Position numbers and translations under genes: made by a program
Shown here: positions 17,183 through 27,016 of the stretch, piece after piece
How positions within the stretch are numbered: position 1 is the stretch's first letter
How the letters are laid out: every line of letters begins with the position of its first letter
Notes under the pieces: model-generated
The model's input: only the letters and a program-made list of their open reading frames with translations
What the model was told of the DNA's origin: nothing
The model's database searches: none
Assembly (NCBI GenBank): GCA_937949945.1
Contig: CALFEQ010000127.1
Coordinates: forward strand, 1 to 64,000
Length of the DNA: 64,000 bases
Direction: 5' to 3'
From: an uncultured Myxococcales bacterium
GTDB taxonomy: Bacteria; Myxococcota_A; Polyangia; Polyangiales; Polyangiaceae

Positions 17183-19108
17183 CTAGAAGCGCGCCTGAAC
17201 CGCGGCAGCCGCGCCGAGGCGGTTCGGGCTCTGGAACACGCGCAGCGACGCCGTGCCTTCCGTCGCGTCGCGGACGACGAGCGTGCCGTTGTTGTCGCGG
17301 ATGAACTGCACCCAGGCCACCAGCGCGAAGACGTCGGAGATGTCCCAGCGGAGGGCGAAGCGCGCCTGCATGATGGGCGTGCGATCCTTGTTGTACGGGA
17401 GGATCGACTCGTTGCCCTGCGCGCGAACGACGATCACGCGCTGCGCGGGGACGCCGCCGTCGGTGAACTCGCTGCGAAACGTCGCGGGCATCTGGACACC
17501 GCCGCCGATGCCGGGCGTCAGGCGCGCGCTGGCGATGTGATAGTCGGCCGCGATCGCGCCGAAGAGCTCCGGATCCGTCTTCGCGCTCTGCGGGAGCGTC
17601 TCGAACGGGATGAAGCCCGGGACGTTGCGGACGACGAAGTTGAGGTTGCGGTAGATGCCCGTGGCGCTGAAGCGGAGGTAGCCCGCGCGCACGACGCCTT
17701 GCACCGCGCCCGCCATCGCGGACTGATCCGTCGTCGCGCCGGCGGCGTCGAAGTTCTTCAGGTGCTGCTGGAGAAGCGCTCCCTCGGCGCTGATGCTCCA
17801 GGCGAACTGGTTGGGGTCGTACTTCTCCGGCTTGAAGAGGATGAGCGGCCGGTTCGGGTCGTTCCGATAGAGGAGGAAGTCGACCGACTGCGGCACCGGC
17901 ATGTTCTCGTGCACGACGAGACGCGCGGAGGTTCCGTACGTGTAGACGGGCTTGCCGCGGACGTCCTCGAGGTCGAACTTGCCTTGCTGGAAGTAGCCGG
18001 CGCCGATGTCGGCGCGGACGTTGGGCAGCGGGTCGACGCCCAAGCCGCCGAGGAAGCCGTAGTTCGTCTCCCCGACGCGGACGACCTCGACCTCGCTCTC
18101 GCCGCCCGGGTTGAGCACCTGCTCGGGTTGGACGATCGTGGCCGTCTTGAAGCCGGCGAAGACGTAGAACTTCTCGGCGTCGTACTGGACCTTGAGCCCC
18201 GGCGCGGAGCCCTGGATGCGCGGGAAGATCGACTGGTTGATGCTCGCCGCGGTGCCGCCCCACGACAGGTCGTAGAGGTAGCCGAGACGGAAGCGGTCGG
18301 TGTCGAGCGGGAAGAACGTGAGGCCGAGGCCCTCCTTCTCCGATCCCGTCTGGTAGAAGAGCCGCAGATACGAGCCCGTGTCGTAGAGGGCGGCGTTGAG
18401 GTTGCCGGACTGCGCGGCGAGCTGCCCGAGATCGAAGCGGAGGACGAGCGCCGCCTCGGTCGTCAGCCTCGGAATGAACGAGGGCAGCTTCTTGTACATC
18501 ACGAGGTGCGTGATGTTCTCGCGGCCCGTGAAGCGCGAGTTCAGGTTGTCGAAGAAGAGGCGGTACTGCGGGCGTTCTCCGACGCTGAAGGTCGGCGACA
18601 GCGGGATGAGCTCGCCGGTCTTGTGGAGGAAGTCGTCGTCACCGAAGGTCCAGGTGAGACGCGTGTCCATGAACCCGCCGCCTTGGGCCGCGCCCGGAGG
18701 AGGCGCGTCGACCGCGCGCGCACCTGCGGTGCCCGTCACGTCGGCTCCCGGCGCGGTCGCGCCCGCCTGCGCCTGCGCGTCCTCTGGGGAGATCGTCACG
18801 CTGGCGCCGGCGGATGCCGATGCGTTCGGATCGGCCGGCGTGGCGGCTCCGTCCGCGGGCGCTGCGGGCTCCGCGGGGGTGGTGGGCGGCGTCACCGGCT
18901 GCGCGGGAGGCGCCGGCTGGTTCGGCTGCGCGGGCTGCGCAGGCTGAGCCGGCTGGGCGGGCGGCTGCGTCGGCTGTTGCGCGAGCGCAGGTCGAGACGC
19001 GAGCACGAGAGCGATCGCGGAGCCCGCGAGCGCAGGGGCGAGGAGGAGTCGGCGACGGCCGACCCGCGACGCACATCCGAGCGGCCTATTTTCGTGAGAC
19101 GAGCGCAT
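17183..19108 (-). CDS. Outer-membrane beta-barrel protein with Pro/Gln/Ala-rich N-terminus
   Basis: 641 residues with a signal peptide cut near ASRPALA-QQ. A Pro/Gln/Ala repeat region (QPAQPAQPAQPNQPAPP) and an Ala/Gly linker lead into about 490 residues of alternating beta strands (LRLFYQTGSEKEGLGLTFFP, RFRLGYLYDLSWGG, FYVFAGFKTATI). The last residue is Phe (AAAAVQARF), the C-terminal signal recognised by the BAM complex. I do not recognise a specific porin family. It may form a pore or anchor envelope components. Monocistronic as far as spacing shows. Confidence 0.8.
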   Translation of the reverse strand: MRSSHENRPLGCASRVGRRRLLLAPALAGSAIALVLASRPALAQQPTQPPAQPAQPAQPAQPNQPAPPAQPVTPPTTPAEPAAPADGAATPADPNASASAGASVTISPEDAQAQAGATAPGADVTGTAGARAVDAPPPGAAQGGGFMDTRLTWTFGDDDFLHKTGELIPLSPTFSVGERPQYRLFFDNLNSRFTGRENITHLVMYKKLPSFIPRLTTEAALVLRFDLGQLAAQSGNLNAALYDTGSYLRLFYQTGSEKEGLGLTFFPLDTDRFRLGYLYDLSWGGTAASINQSIFPRIQGSAPGLKVQYDAEKFYVFAGFKTATIVQPEQVLNPGGESEVEVVRVGETNYGFLGGLGVDPLPNVRADIGAGYFQQGKFDLEDVRGKPVYTYGTSARLVVHENMPVPQSVDFLLYRNDPNRPLILFKPEKYDPNQFAWSISAEGALLQQHLKNFDAAGATTDQSAMAGAVQGVVRAGYLRFSATGIYRNLNFVVRNVPGFIPFETLPQSAKTDPELFGAIAADYHIASARLTPGIGGGVQMPATFRSEFTDGGVPAQRVIVVRAQGNESILPYNKDRTPIMQARFALRWDISDVFALVAWVQFIRDNNGTLVVRDATEGTASLRVFQSPNRLGAAAAVQARF

Positions 19109-19231
19109 CGAGCGGGCTCCACAAACCAGGAAGGGAAGCTTTCGGTCTCGAGAGTCGGGGACGGTGGGACGTGAGGGGGCGGGGTTGGTGCGAACTTTCG
19201 CGGACGGAGCCCATCCGGTGTGGGCTCGAGG

Positions 19232-20827
19232 TTACTCGGGGTTCTCGTCGAAGATCGTGCGCGGCTGGACGCACGCCTTGTCCGACGGGAGAGGCTGCTC
19301 GTCGAGGCTCGTGACGATGTCGTCCTTGCAACGGGCCTCGATGGTGAACTGCGATCCCCCCGAGAAGAAGTGCAGCGTGCCGGTGAACGCCTTGAGCGGC
19401 TGGCCCTTCATCTCGAGCGGCTTGAACTCGGCGGTGGTCGTGGCGTCCGCCTGGATCGCGGCGGTGTTGCCGGTGAGCAGGTCCTTGACCGTGATCCGGA
19501 ACGTGCTCCGTGCCTCGAAGTTCGAGTACTCCGTGCACTCGGGGTCGGAGCTGCAGGCGTCGGCGCACTTCGCCTCCATGCTGCCGGCCGAGAAGTCGAT
19601 CGATCCGTTCCCGTCGAGATCGCAGCTCGTGCCTTTGTCGACGCTCGGCACGAAGATGCCGTTCTGCTCCGGCATGAGGCCCGGCCCGAACTTCGGCGTG
19701 ACCTTCACCTCGGTCTCTCCGGGCACGCTGAGGACGCGTACCAGGCTGCCCGTGAGCGGCAGGAGCGTGTCCGGCGAGATGTCGAGCGGCGAGAGGACCC
19801 GTGGCTCGGGAACGAGGCAGGGGCGCCGCTGCGGGTCCCACTGCTCGAGCGTCCACGTCGGGTAGGAGAGCTGCGTGAAGCCGAAGAACTCGTTGGCCGT
19901 GCCGCTGAGCGTCTTCAGGCGGTCGCACACGCGCATCCCCGGCGGCGCATTGAAGTTGAAGGCGAAGATGCTGTTGAAGCCGCCGCGCCGGTCCTTGATG
20001 TCGGTCACGTAGAAGCCGTCGGAGGCGATCCGCGTGACCACGAGATCGAAGTCGAAGCCCTGCGTCCCGTCGGGCCTCTCGTGAAAGCCGGTATCGACCT
20101 GGATCTGCTCCTTCGGGTAGGAGGTCCTGCCGTTGCCGGAGCACGTCCCCGAGGCCTCGCACTTGAGCCCGCGGATGTCCGCGACGCGGGGGTAGGCGTA
20201 GAAGATCGGAGGGCTGATCCCCTGCGCGTAGCTCCCGCCGACCTCGCTCTCGTCGTTGGCGAAGGCGCAGCCCTCGTCCGCCGGGAAGTCGATCCGTCCG
20301 TCGCCGTCGTCGTCGATGCCGTTCGCGCACGCGGGCTGGCCGAGCGGGTCGCCGGGCGTGTAGCCGAGGTCGTCGGCCACGATGTACGTGATTCCGTACG
20401 CGTTCGTGAGGTGTACCTCGGTCTCGAGGGACTCGCCCGCGACGAGCTCGATGTTGCGGCCGACGGCGCCTTCTCCCTCGATCGGCTCGATCGCGCCCGG
20501 CTTCGCGGAGATGCGCACGAACCCGTTGAAGCCGGTGTCGACGTTCCCGTTCCGGTCGAGCGCGCGGACGATGATCCGGAACGGCTGCGGCGTGTCGATC
20601 ACGAGCGGCAGCGGCTCGAAACGCGAGCCGGTGACCTTGTCGGCGTCGATGATCTCGATCGTCAGTCGAGGGCCGGTGCGCGGCTTGCCGAAGCCGGCGT
20701 CGCTGCACGCGGCCGCGGTCGAGGCGAGGGCGACGAGGTACAGGATGGACGCCGAGCGAGGCCCGCGCGGACCGAGCACCGAGGAGAGGAGGGACTGGGG
20801 CTTCGCCCCATGGTGCGGGGGCATCAT
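19232..20827 (-). CDS. Lipoprotein with calcium-binding DxDxDG repeats
   Basis: 531 residues from ATG 20827, which overlaps the stop of the upstream nucleotidase gene (ATGA). A hydrophobic signal ends at ASTAAAC. Ig-like or beta-sandwich segments follow (PFRIIVRALDRNGNVDTGFN). A calcium-loop repeat typical of thrombospondin-3-like proteins, NGIDDDGDGRIDFPADEGC, lies near residue 170, and a second one, CDLDGNGSIDFSAG, near 430. Tight coupling suggests it works on the cell surface with the 5'-nucleotidase-like enzyme. Function otherwise unknown. Confidence 0.78.
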   Translation of the reverse strand: MMPPHHGAKPQSLLSSVLGPRGPRSASILYLVALASTAAACSDAGFGKPRTGPRLTIEIIDADKVTGSRFEPLPLVIDTPQPFRIIVRALDRNGNVDTGFNGFVRISAKPGAIEPIEGEGAVGRNIELVAGESLETEVHLTNAYGITYIVADDLGYTPGDPLGQPACANGIDDDGDGRIDFPADEGCAFANDESEVGGSYAQGISPPIFYAYPRVADIRGLKCEASGTCSGNGRTSYPKEQIQVDTGFHERPDGTQGFDFDLVVTRIASDGFYVTDIKDRRGGFNSIFAFNFNAPPGMRVCDRLKTLSGTANEFFGFTQLSYPTWTLEQWDPQRRPCLVPEPRVLSPLDISPDTLLPLTGSLVRVLSVPGETEVKVTPKFGPGLMPEQNGIFVPSVDKGTSCDLDGNGSIDFSAGSMEAKCADACSSDPECTEYSNFEARSTFRITVKDLLTGNTAAIQADATTTAEFKPLEMKGQPLKAFTGTLHFFSGGSQFTIEARCKDDIVTSLDEQPLPSDKACVQPRTIFDENPE

Positions 20828-23310
20828 CGACCGATCATCTCCACGCGGCCGTCGGTGAAGCTGCCGATCGAGGCGTCCACGCACGCCAGGATCTTGCACT
20901 CCTCGCCGGCGAGCGAGCAGGCGTTGATGGGCACCCTGCAGGCCGCGACGTCCTTCGCCGTGGCGCAGCGCTTCTCGTGGAACTGCGCGACCTCGTCACG
21001 ACACGAGCGGAGCACGCAGCGGCCGTTCCCGGCGTCGCACGAGCCCTCCGTCCGACAGGTGTTGCCGTCGGCGACGGAGTGCCCCGGGCACGCGCAGACC
21101 ATGGCGGGGTCGCCGCAGTCCGCGTCGGTCGAGCACGCCTTGAGGCCGTCGGGCGTCCCGTTGTTCGCGTCCCAGCCGCAAGGCCTGCCCGCGCGCAGGT
21201 AGTCGATGAGGGCGTCGCGCTGCTGGATCTTCGTGTCGAACTGGGTCGTGTTGCGCTGCAGGACGCGGAAGCCGGAGCCGCCGCTCGCGAGGTAGTTGCT
21301 CGTGGCGAGCTCGTACAGGTTCGTGGGCTTGATGGGCGAGAGACACAGGCCCCTGCGTTTGCCCTCCGCCTTCGAGCACGAGCCGGGCAGGGGACGGCTG
21401 GGATCGTCCGAGCAATCCGCGTCCGACTCGCAGATCTTCTCGGTCGTGCCGATGTAGACCTGCTCGGCGCAGGCCTCGACCTCGCAGATGCCTCGCTCCT
21501 CGTTGCAGGTGCTGCCCTTGAGGCGCGCGGCGCAAACTTCTTCGTGGCCCCTCTCGCAGCGGACGATGCAGGTCTTCGTCTCGGGGTCGCACGCGTCGCG
21601 TCCGGCGGCGATGCAGACGCTGTCGTCGTCGCAAGGGATCTCGAGCCGCTGGCAACCGGTGCAGTTGAGGCGGACGCGCGCGCCGGCGATCTGGATCTGC
21701 GTGCTGCAGCCGCGCCGCGCCGAGCGGCGGGCCGTGAAGTCGAACAGCTCCTGCACCTCGCCGCCGGACAGCTGCATCTTCGCGATCGAGTTGTCGAACG
21801 GGAAGATGTTGAACATCTGCTCGATCGTCACCGGGCCCGGGTTGAGGTCGGCGCGGATGCCCGTCGAGTTCGTGAGCGAGAAGTCGGTCTGGATGCCGAG
21901 TCGCAGCCAGATGGCGTTTCCGACGACGTTGCCGAGCGGCGAGTCGCCGCCGGTCGGCGAGAAACGGCGCGAGCCCTGCGGGCTGTAGCCGACGAGGATG
22001 TCGAGGTCGAGCGCGTTGTCGAGCGCGCGCTGGTAGGGCTGGAGGAGCTCGACCATCGCGGGGTCCTCGGGGACCGTCGCGTCGATCGGGAACGCCTGGT
22101 AGCGCAGCGTCTGGATCTCGAAGCCGTTGACCGGATCGTAGTCGGCCGGATCGCCTGTCGGAGAGGCGCGCGCCGGATCGTTCGTGACGACGAGGTCGAG
22201 GCGGCCGACGTACTTCGCGAACGCGCCGGAGTGCGCGATGACGACGCGGCGAGGCTTGCACGGCCGCTTGAAGGCCCACGGGTGGTTGACGGGATCGTAG
22301 TTGCCGGCCGGACCTCGCAGCTCGGGCTCGGGATCGTCCGGCGGCGTGAACGCCGGATCGATCGCGGCGTTCGGGTCGATCGCCCAGACGAAGCCCGGAT
22401 TGTTCGGGTCCGCCGAGCAGTCGTAGATCTCCTGAGGCGGGTTGATGACGACGTGGTTGTGCCCGCCCATGATGAAGTCGAGGCCGGTCGTCCCGCGGAC
22501 CGCGCGCTGATCGTGCTCGAGCCCCATGTGCGAGACGGCGCCGATGAGGTCGACGTACGGCCGGAGCAGGTCGACGTAGAACTGCACCACCTCGACCGTG
22601 TTGAGCGGCGTGATGCCGAGGCGGTTCGGCTGATCGAAGATCGACGTGAGGCTCGAGAGGTTCGCCATCCCGATCACGCCGACCTTCAGCCCGCCGACGT
22701 TGAAGACGACGAACGGCCGCGCGACCGAGCCGAGGCGGGCGATGGTCGCCGTGGGCGAGTCCTGCGTCGTGTCTTCGTATTTGTAGTTCGCGCTGAGGAG
22801 GGCGAAGTTCCCCCAGCGCTGCATCTGCGTCGCGAGGTTCTGCGCGCCGAAGTCGAACTCGTGGTTGCCGACGACGGCCGCGTCGACGCCGAGCTGGCTC
22901 ATCACGCGGACTTCGGGCTCGCCGCGGAAGAAGTTGAAGATGGGCGCGCCCTGGAAGCAGTCGCCGGAGTCGAGGTGGATGACGCGCCCCGCGCGCGCGC
23001 GTTCGCGGTTGAGGATGTAGGCCATCCGAGCGACGCCGCCGACGTTGGCGACCGTGTTGAGCTCGCCGAGCCCGAGCGTGGCGTCGACCTGGGTGATGAC
23101 CTGCTCGTACGGGAAGAGGCGCGAGTGGATGTCCGACGTGTGCAGGATCGTCAGGCTCACGTCGCACGTCTGCCCGGGCGGGCAGACGTGCTCGATTCCC
23201 TCCTCGGCCGGGGCGCAGGCGGGCTGCGCGCCTCCGAAGACACCGAGCCCGCCGATCGCGAGGATCGCCGCGGAGATGCGCGCGGCAAGAGCACGCGGGA
23301 CGAACACCAT
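20824..23310 (-). CDS. 5'-nucleotidase/UshA-like metallophosphoesterase with Cys-rich insert
   Basis: 828 residues, exported (N-terminal hydrophobic segment, then GGAQPAC). The calcineurin-like core carries its metal-binding motifs in order: ILHTSDIHSR (Asp60, His62), LDSGDCFQGAP, VGNHEFDFG, SHMGLEHD and GGHNHV. A 5'-nucleotidase C-terminal domain follows (GNVVGNAIWLRLG, TNSTGIRADL, FPFDNSIAKMQLSG). That domain is interrupted by about 100 residues with some 12 Cys, some in DxDC-type spacing (CESDADCSDDP), before it resumes with LATSNYLASGGSGF. Further Cys-rich segments end the protein. Probably a surface nucleotide or phosphate-ester hydrolase. Confidence 0.9.
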   Translation of the reverse strand: MVFVPRALAARISAAILAIGGLGVFGGAQPACAPAEEGIEHVCPPGQTCDVSLTILHTSDIHSRLFPYEQVITQVDATLGLGELNTVANVGGVARMAYILNRERARAGRVIHLDSGDCFQGAPIFNFFRGEPEVRVMSQLGVDAAVVGNHEFDFGAQNLATQMQRWGNFALLSANYKYEDTTQDSPTATIARLGSVARPFVVFNVGGLKVGVIGMANLSSLTSIFDQPNRLGITPLNTVEVVQFYVDLLRPYVDLIGAVSHMGLEHDQRAVRGTTGLDFIMGGHNHVVINPPQEIYDCSADPNNPGFVWAIDPNAAIDPAFTPPDDPEPELRGPAGNYDPVNHPWAFKRPCKPRRVVIAHSGAFAKYVGRLDLVVTNDPARASPTGDPADYDPVNGFEIQTLRYQAFPIDATVPEDPAMVELLQPYQRALDNALDLDILVGYSPQGSRRFSPTGGDSPLGNVVGNAIWLRLGIQTDFSLTNSTGIRADLNPGPVTIEQMFNIFPFDNSIAKMQLSGGEVQELFDFTARRSARRGCSTQIQIAGARVRLNCTGCQRLEIPCDDDSVCIAAGRDACDPETKTCIVRCERGHEEVCAARLKGSTCNEERGICEVEACAEQVYIGTTEKICESDADCSDDPSRPLPGSCSKAEGKRRGLCLSPIKPTNLYELATSNYLASGGSGFRVLQRNTTQFDTKIQQRDALIDYLRAGRPCGWDANNGTPDGLKACSTDADCGDPAMVCACPGHSVADGNTCRTEGSCDAGNGRCVLRSCRDEVAQFHEKRCATAKDVAACRVPINACSLAGEECKILACVDASIGSFTDGRVEMIGR

Positions 23311-23461
23311 GGGCCGGCGGGCACCTTAACATGCTTTTTCGCCTCGCGTCGCGGCCCAAAGAGCGGGTCCGGGCGCTCGAGCTGTCGCCGGGCCTTCGTC
23401 GGCCGGCCGGCGGGAGACCGGCAGGAGCGCACCGGCGCGCCCCCGCGTGGCGCGGCCTCGG

Positions 23462-24238
23462 TCAGCGGGCCGGGGCGGCCGACGCGCGCTTCGCCGCTCG
23501 ATCGAGCGCGTCCACGGCGAAGCGGGTCGCCTTCGACCACATGTCGAGCCAGTCGTGCTCTTCGACGGCGTGCGTCGCGTTCGGATACTCGACGTGGACG
23601 AGCGGCCCGGCGTCTTCGCCCGCGGCCTCGTAGAGAGGACGCAGCTTCTCGACGAGCGCGCGCGCCGGGCCGGGGCGGACGTTGTCGTCGAGCGCGCCGT
23701 TCAAGAGGAGGAGCGGGCGCGGCGGGAATTTCTCGGGGTGGAGGTGCGGCGACTCCTTCACGACGTCGGCGAGGTCGTCCGGCACCTTGCCGTCGCGCGG
23801 GGTCCAGTCGGGCGAGCCGAGGAAGGACACGATGGCGGCGAGGCGCGGCTCCACCGTCGCGGCGGCGAGAGCGACGAAGGCGCCGAAGGAGACGCCGGCG
23901 ATCCCGACGGCGCGATGGCCGAGGGACAAGACGTGGTCGAGCAGCTTCGGGACCTCGTCGCGCGCTTCGCGGATCAGGCGGAGCAGGACGTAGTGGCCGG
24001 GCAGGCTCAGCGCGTCCGGCATCGTGCCCACGACGTCGCTGTGGCGCGCGCCGTGATGGGGAGCGTCGACGAGGATCGCCGTGATGCCCGCGGCGGCGAG
24101 CATACGGGCCTCGCGGTCGAGGGAGTCCTTGGAGCTCCGGAGGCCGTGATAGACGAGAAGCGCGCCCGGCGTCGGTCCGTCCGACGACTCGGGCGCGTAG
24201 ATGCGGAGCGGGATGTCGCCGGCGAAGGTGTCCACCAT
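23462..24238 (-). CDS. Alpha/beta hydrolase (dienelactone-hydrolase-like)
   Basis: 258 residues with the alpha/beta-hydrolase order: LLVYHGLRSSKDSL (oxyanion region), ILVDAPHHGARHSD, nucleophile elbow GVSFGAF, an Asp in LLLNGALDDNVRPGP and a His in YPNATHAVEEHDW. Ser, Asp and His form the expected triad. No signal peptide, so cytoplasmic. Substrate not predictable; the prolyl-oligopeptidase or dienelactone hydrolase clan fits best. It sits 150 bp downstream of the nucleotidase start region on the same strand but is not overlapping. Confidence 0.85.
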   Translation of the reverse strand: MVDTFAGDIPLRIYAPESSDGPTPGALLVYHGLRSSKDSLDREARMLAAAGITAILVDAPHHGARHSDVVGTMPDALSLPGHYVLLRLIREARDEVPKLLDHVLSLGHRAVGIAGVSFGAFVALAAATVEPRLAAIVSFLGSPDWTPRDGKVPDDLADVVKESPHLHPEKFPPRPLLLLNGALDDNVRPGPARALVEKLRPLYEAAGEDAGPLVHVEYPNATHAVEEHDWLDMWSKATRFAVDALDRAAKRASAAPAR

Positions 24239-24272
24239 CGCCGGCGATGTTACACGCTCGCCACGACTCCGA

Positions 24273-26834
24273 TCAGTTCGCCTGGATCATCGTGTCGAGG
24301 TCGAACATGCCGGCGCTGATCGTGGAGACGTCCTTGCCCTTGGCTCGCGCCGACACGCTCGTGAAGCCGGCCTTGATGAAGCGCTCGCGCTTCACCCAGA
24401 AGGTGCTCTTCACTTCGGCGTCCACGGTCATGCCGATGTCGAGGTTGTCGCGCGGCACGAGGGCGAGGAGCGGGAACGTCGCCGTGTGCTCGTCGTAGAG
24501 CGGGCCGTTGATGTGGTCGGCCGCCTTCACGAGGTCGTCGAAGAGGCGGGCCGCAGCCTTGGCGCGGTCGTGGCTCGTCGACTCGATGACCGCGGTCTCG
24601 TAGGCGCGGGCGGCGCCGCCGTCGACCGAGAAGCGGATGCCGAGCGGATAGGAGGCGAAGCGGCGGCCGTCGAGCGCGACCGGGACGAGGCGCTCGGCGT
24701 CGGCGATGAGCCGGTACTCCTTCGCGCGCGCCTCGAACGTCGCCGCCATCCGTTCGATGTCCTGGCCCCACTTCTGGTCGACGGTGGCGCGCACGGCGTT
24801 CTTGTCGAGGGTGGCGCCGACCTTCTGTCGGTCGGCGTACACGGCCGTCAGGTACTCGCGGAGCACGGCCGAGTACTCGGCCCTGGTGCGCCGGGTGAGC
24901 GCGTCGAGCCCGCGGTCGTCGAATCGGAGGTCGAGGGTGAACGACGCGGAGGGGCCGTTCATCGCATCGAGGTGGTGGATGCCCACCGACTGGAGCGTCA
25001 AGCGGACGTTCGCAGCCTCGCGCACGAGCTTCTGGAAGTCGGCCGGCATCTCCCGGAGGAAGGGCTCGATCGCCGCGAGACCCTGCTCCTTCAGCTCGAT
25101 CATCTTCGGGTCGTCGAGCAGGCGGACGTTGCACTGCTCGTCCCAGCGGCGCGTGTGGCTCTGCGGATCCTCCTGCACGGGGCACTTCGACCAGACGAGG
25201 CGCTGCATCGCGTTGCCGTAGCGGTCGAGCGCTTCGATGCCCACGGGCCCGATGAGGCCGAGCAACAGTCCGTCGACGTTGTCGATGATGAGGTCGTCGT
25301 GGATGTGCTCGTCGCCGGCGGCCGTCTGGAGGAACAGGTTGGCCTCGCTACGGAAGGTCGACGGATCGCGTGCGTCGAGCGTCTGGGCGGCGAGGCCGGT
25401 GCGCGTGTAGCCGTGCTTCTTCTGGAACCACCCGCCGCCCTTGTGGACGGTGTCGAACAGGATCGCGCGCGCGCCGTCCGGCGTCTGCACGACGAAGGTG
25501 CCTTCCTTGTTCACGACGGCGCGGTGGTAGATGTTCATGCCGAGCAGCTCGAAGCCGAAGCTGCGCGTCGACGTCGTCGCGGCGCGGACGGCGTCGAACT
25601 CCGCGACGACGGCCGGGGCGGGCTCGCCGAGGTCACGGTTGTAGAGCGCCTGCGCGAGGCGGAGATCGAGCTTCAGCACCTGCTGGAGCGCGCGCTCGAC
25701 CTCGTCGGGGTTGCCCCGATCGAGGTGGAACCGGAAGCGCGAGAGGCTCACGCGCGAGCTCGTCCTGGAGGACTGGCCCTCGATGCGGAACGAGAGGTAC
25801 GAGTTGAGCCGCTTCTCGATCGCCTTCTCGACGAGGCGAGCGAGGTCGACGCGCGCGACGCCGAAGTCCACCTCGCGGAGGCAGCGCTGGCCGTCGTCGC
25901 AGATGCCTTTGACGCCCCAGCCGTCGCGGATCGCCGCGTGGAAGGAGAGGCCCTTGCCGTTCTCGACGCCGACGTCGACGACGACCTCGTCGCCGTCGAG
26001 GCGCACGAGCTGGACGTCGAGCTGGCCGCCGATGACCGTCGAGACGCCGGCCGACACGACGATGCGGTAGGTGAGGGCGCCCGTCGGGCTGGCGACGAGG
26101 ATCGGCGCGCCGAGGCCGAAGTTGCCGCCGAGCTTGCCGAGGCCTCGGAGCGCGAACATCTCGCCGGGCTTCATGTTGCGGATGTCGCGGATCGATCGCG
26201 GGTAGACGAAGCCGCGCATCTCCTTGGCGGCCGCGAGCGGCGAGGCGAGCAGCGAGGGCAGCTTGTCGTCGGGGGCGGCGAGAATGACGCGGGAGACGAG
26301 CTCCGCGCCGGCGTCGAATCCGAGCGTGACGCTCGCGTCGGTCCCGAAGCCGTTCGCGGGGATGCTCCAGTCCCGGCCGAGGCCGGCGCGCGCGGCGAAC
26401 GCCGACTCGATGTAGTACTCGTCCGCGCTGTTCTCGAGGTGGCGGAGGCGGACGGCGTTCACCTGCGTCGCGAGCTCCTTCTCGCCGAAGCGAGCCGCGA
26501 GACCGCTCACGACCTGATCGAGCCCTTTGATCTGTGCGCCGCTCGGCAACACCTTGCTCGGCTCGGCGTGCGCGGCGAAGACCTGCGGGGCCTCGAAGCG
26601 CGCGCCGAAGCTCGGCGAGGCGAGCCGATCGTTCAGCGCGTCGGTCGCGAAGCCGACGGCGACGCGGGTGAGATCGCCGAGGTCGAGACGCTTGGCGTCG
26701 GCCCAATAGGCTTTGAGCTCGCTCACCTCCGCTTCGGCGGCTTCGACCTCTTCGTCGTCGGTCGGAGCCGCACACGCGGCGGTCACGGACATCGAGAGGA
26801 GAGCGAGGACCGAGAGGAGCGAGCGAGCACGCAT
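24273..26834 (-). CDS. Large lipoprotein of unknown function
   Basis: 853 residues. The signal peptide ends with lipobox SVTAAC at about residue 20, followed by an acidic linker. The body mixes helices and beta strands without a family I recognise. A central stretch FRSEANLFLQTAAGDEHIHD and a Cys pair (KCPVQED, EQCNVRL) stand out. There is no Cys-rich repeat and no membrane segment besides the signal. An inverted repeat lies about 72 bp upstream of the start. The stop lies 34 bp before the hydrolase start, so the two may be cotranscribed. Confidence 0.75.
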   Translation of the reverse strand: MRARSLLSVLALLSMSVTAACAAPTDDEEVEAAEAEVSELKAYWADAKRLDLGDLTRVAVGFATDALNDRLASPSFGARFEAPQVFAAHAEPSKVLPSGAQIKGLDQVVSGLAARFGEKELATQVNAVRLRHLENSADEYYIESAFAARAGLGRDWSIPANGFGTDASVTLGFDAGAELVSRVILAAPDDKLPSLLASPLAAAKEMRGFVYPRSIRDIRNMKPGEMFALRGLGKLGGNFGLGAPILVASPTGALTYRIVVSAGVSTVIGGQLDVQLVRLDGDEVVVDVGVENGKGLSFHAAIRDGWGVKGICDDGQRCLREVDFGVARVDLARLVEKAIEKRLNSYLSFRIEGQSSRTSSRVSLSRFRFHLDRGNPDEVERALQQVLKLDLRLAQALYNRDLGEPAPAVVAEFDAVRAATTSTRSFGFELLGMNIYHRAVVNKEGTFVVQTPDGARAILFDTVHKGGGWFQKKHGYTRTGLAAQTLDARDPSTFRSEANLFLQTAAGDEHIHDDLIIDNVDGLLLGLIGPVGIEALDRYGNAMQRLVWSKCPVQEDPQSHTRRWDEQCNVRLLDDPKMIELKEQGLAAIEPFLREMPADFQKLVREAANVRLTLQSVGIHHLDAMNGPSASFTLDLRFDDRGLDALTRRTRAEYSAVLREYLTAVYADRQKVGATLDKNAVRATVDQKWGQDIERMAATFEARAKEYRLIADAERLVPVALDGRRFASYPLGIRFSVDGGAARAYETAVIESTSHDRAKAAARLFDDLVKAADHINGPLYDEHTATFPLLALVPRDNLDIGMTVDAEVKSTFWVKRERFIKAGFTSVSARAKGKDVSTISAGMFDLDTMIQAN

Positions 26835-26905
26835 GGTGTCCTACATCGGTACACATCGCATGCCACTGTAGCTTTCTGTAAAATCCGATACTTCGGGGAC
26901 GGCGC

Positions 26906-26920
26906 TGCGCGAATTGCGCA
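26906..26920. promoter_or_regulatory. Candidate operator: TGCGC-N5-GCGCA inverted repeat
   Basis: TGCGC, GAATT, GCGCA is a perfect 5-bp-arm dyad about 72 bp upstream of the 853-residue lipoprotein gene. It lies in the relatively AT-rich stretch 26860-26935, which is the likely promoter region. A regulator site is possible; nothing identifies the regulator. Confidence 0.3.
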
Positions 26921-26978
26921 AAGGGTGATGGACAAACGATCCAGATCAGCCCTCGCCAGAGCCGCGCGCGGCCCCTCC

Positions 26979-27006
26979 TGGAGCCCGGAGCCCGGAGCCT
27001 GGAGCC
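26979..27006. repeat. TGGAGCC-type heptads after the GH43 gene
   Basis: TGGAGCC, CGGAGCC, CGGAGCC, TGGAGCC, followed by TGAACTCC. The block ends 10 bp from the stop of the glycoside hydrolase gene. The 14-base edge TGGAGCCTGAACTC recurs at 28825-28838 beside ptsI, so the two blocks share a common origin. Confidence 0.85.
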
Positions 27007-27016
27007 TGAACTCCAG

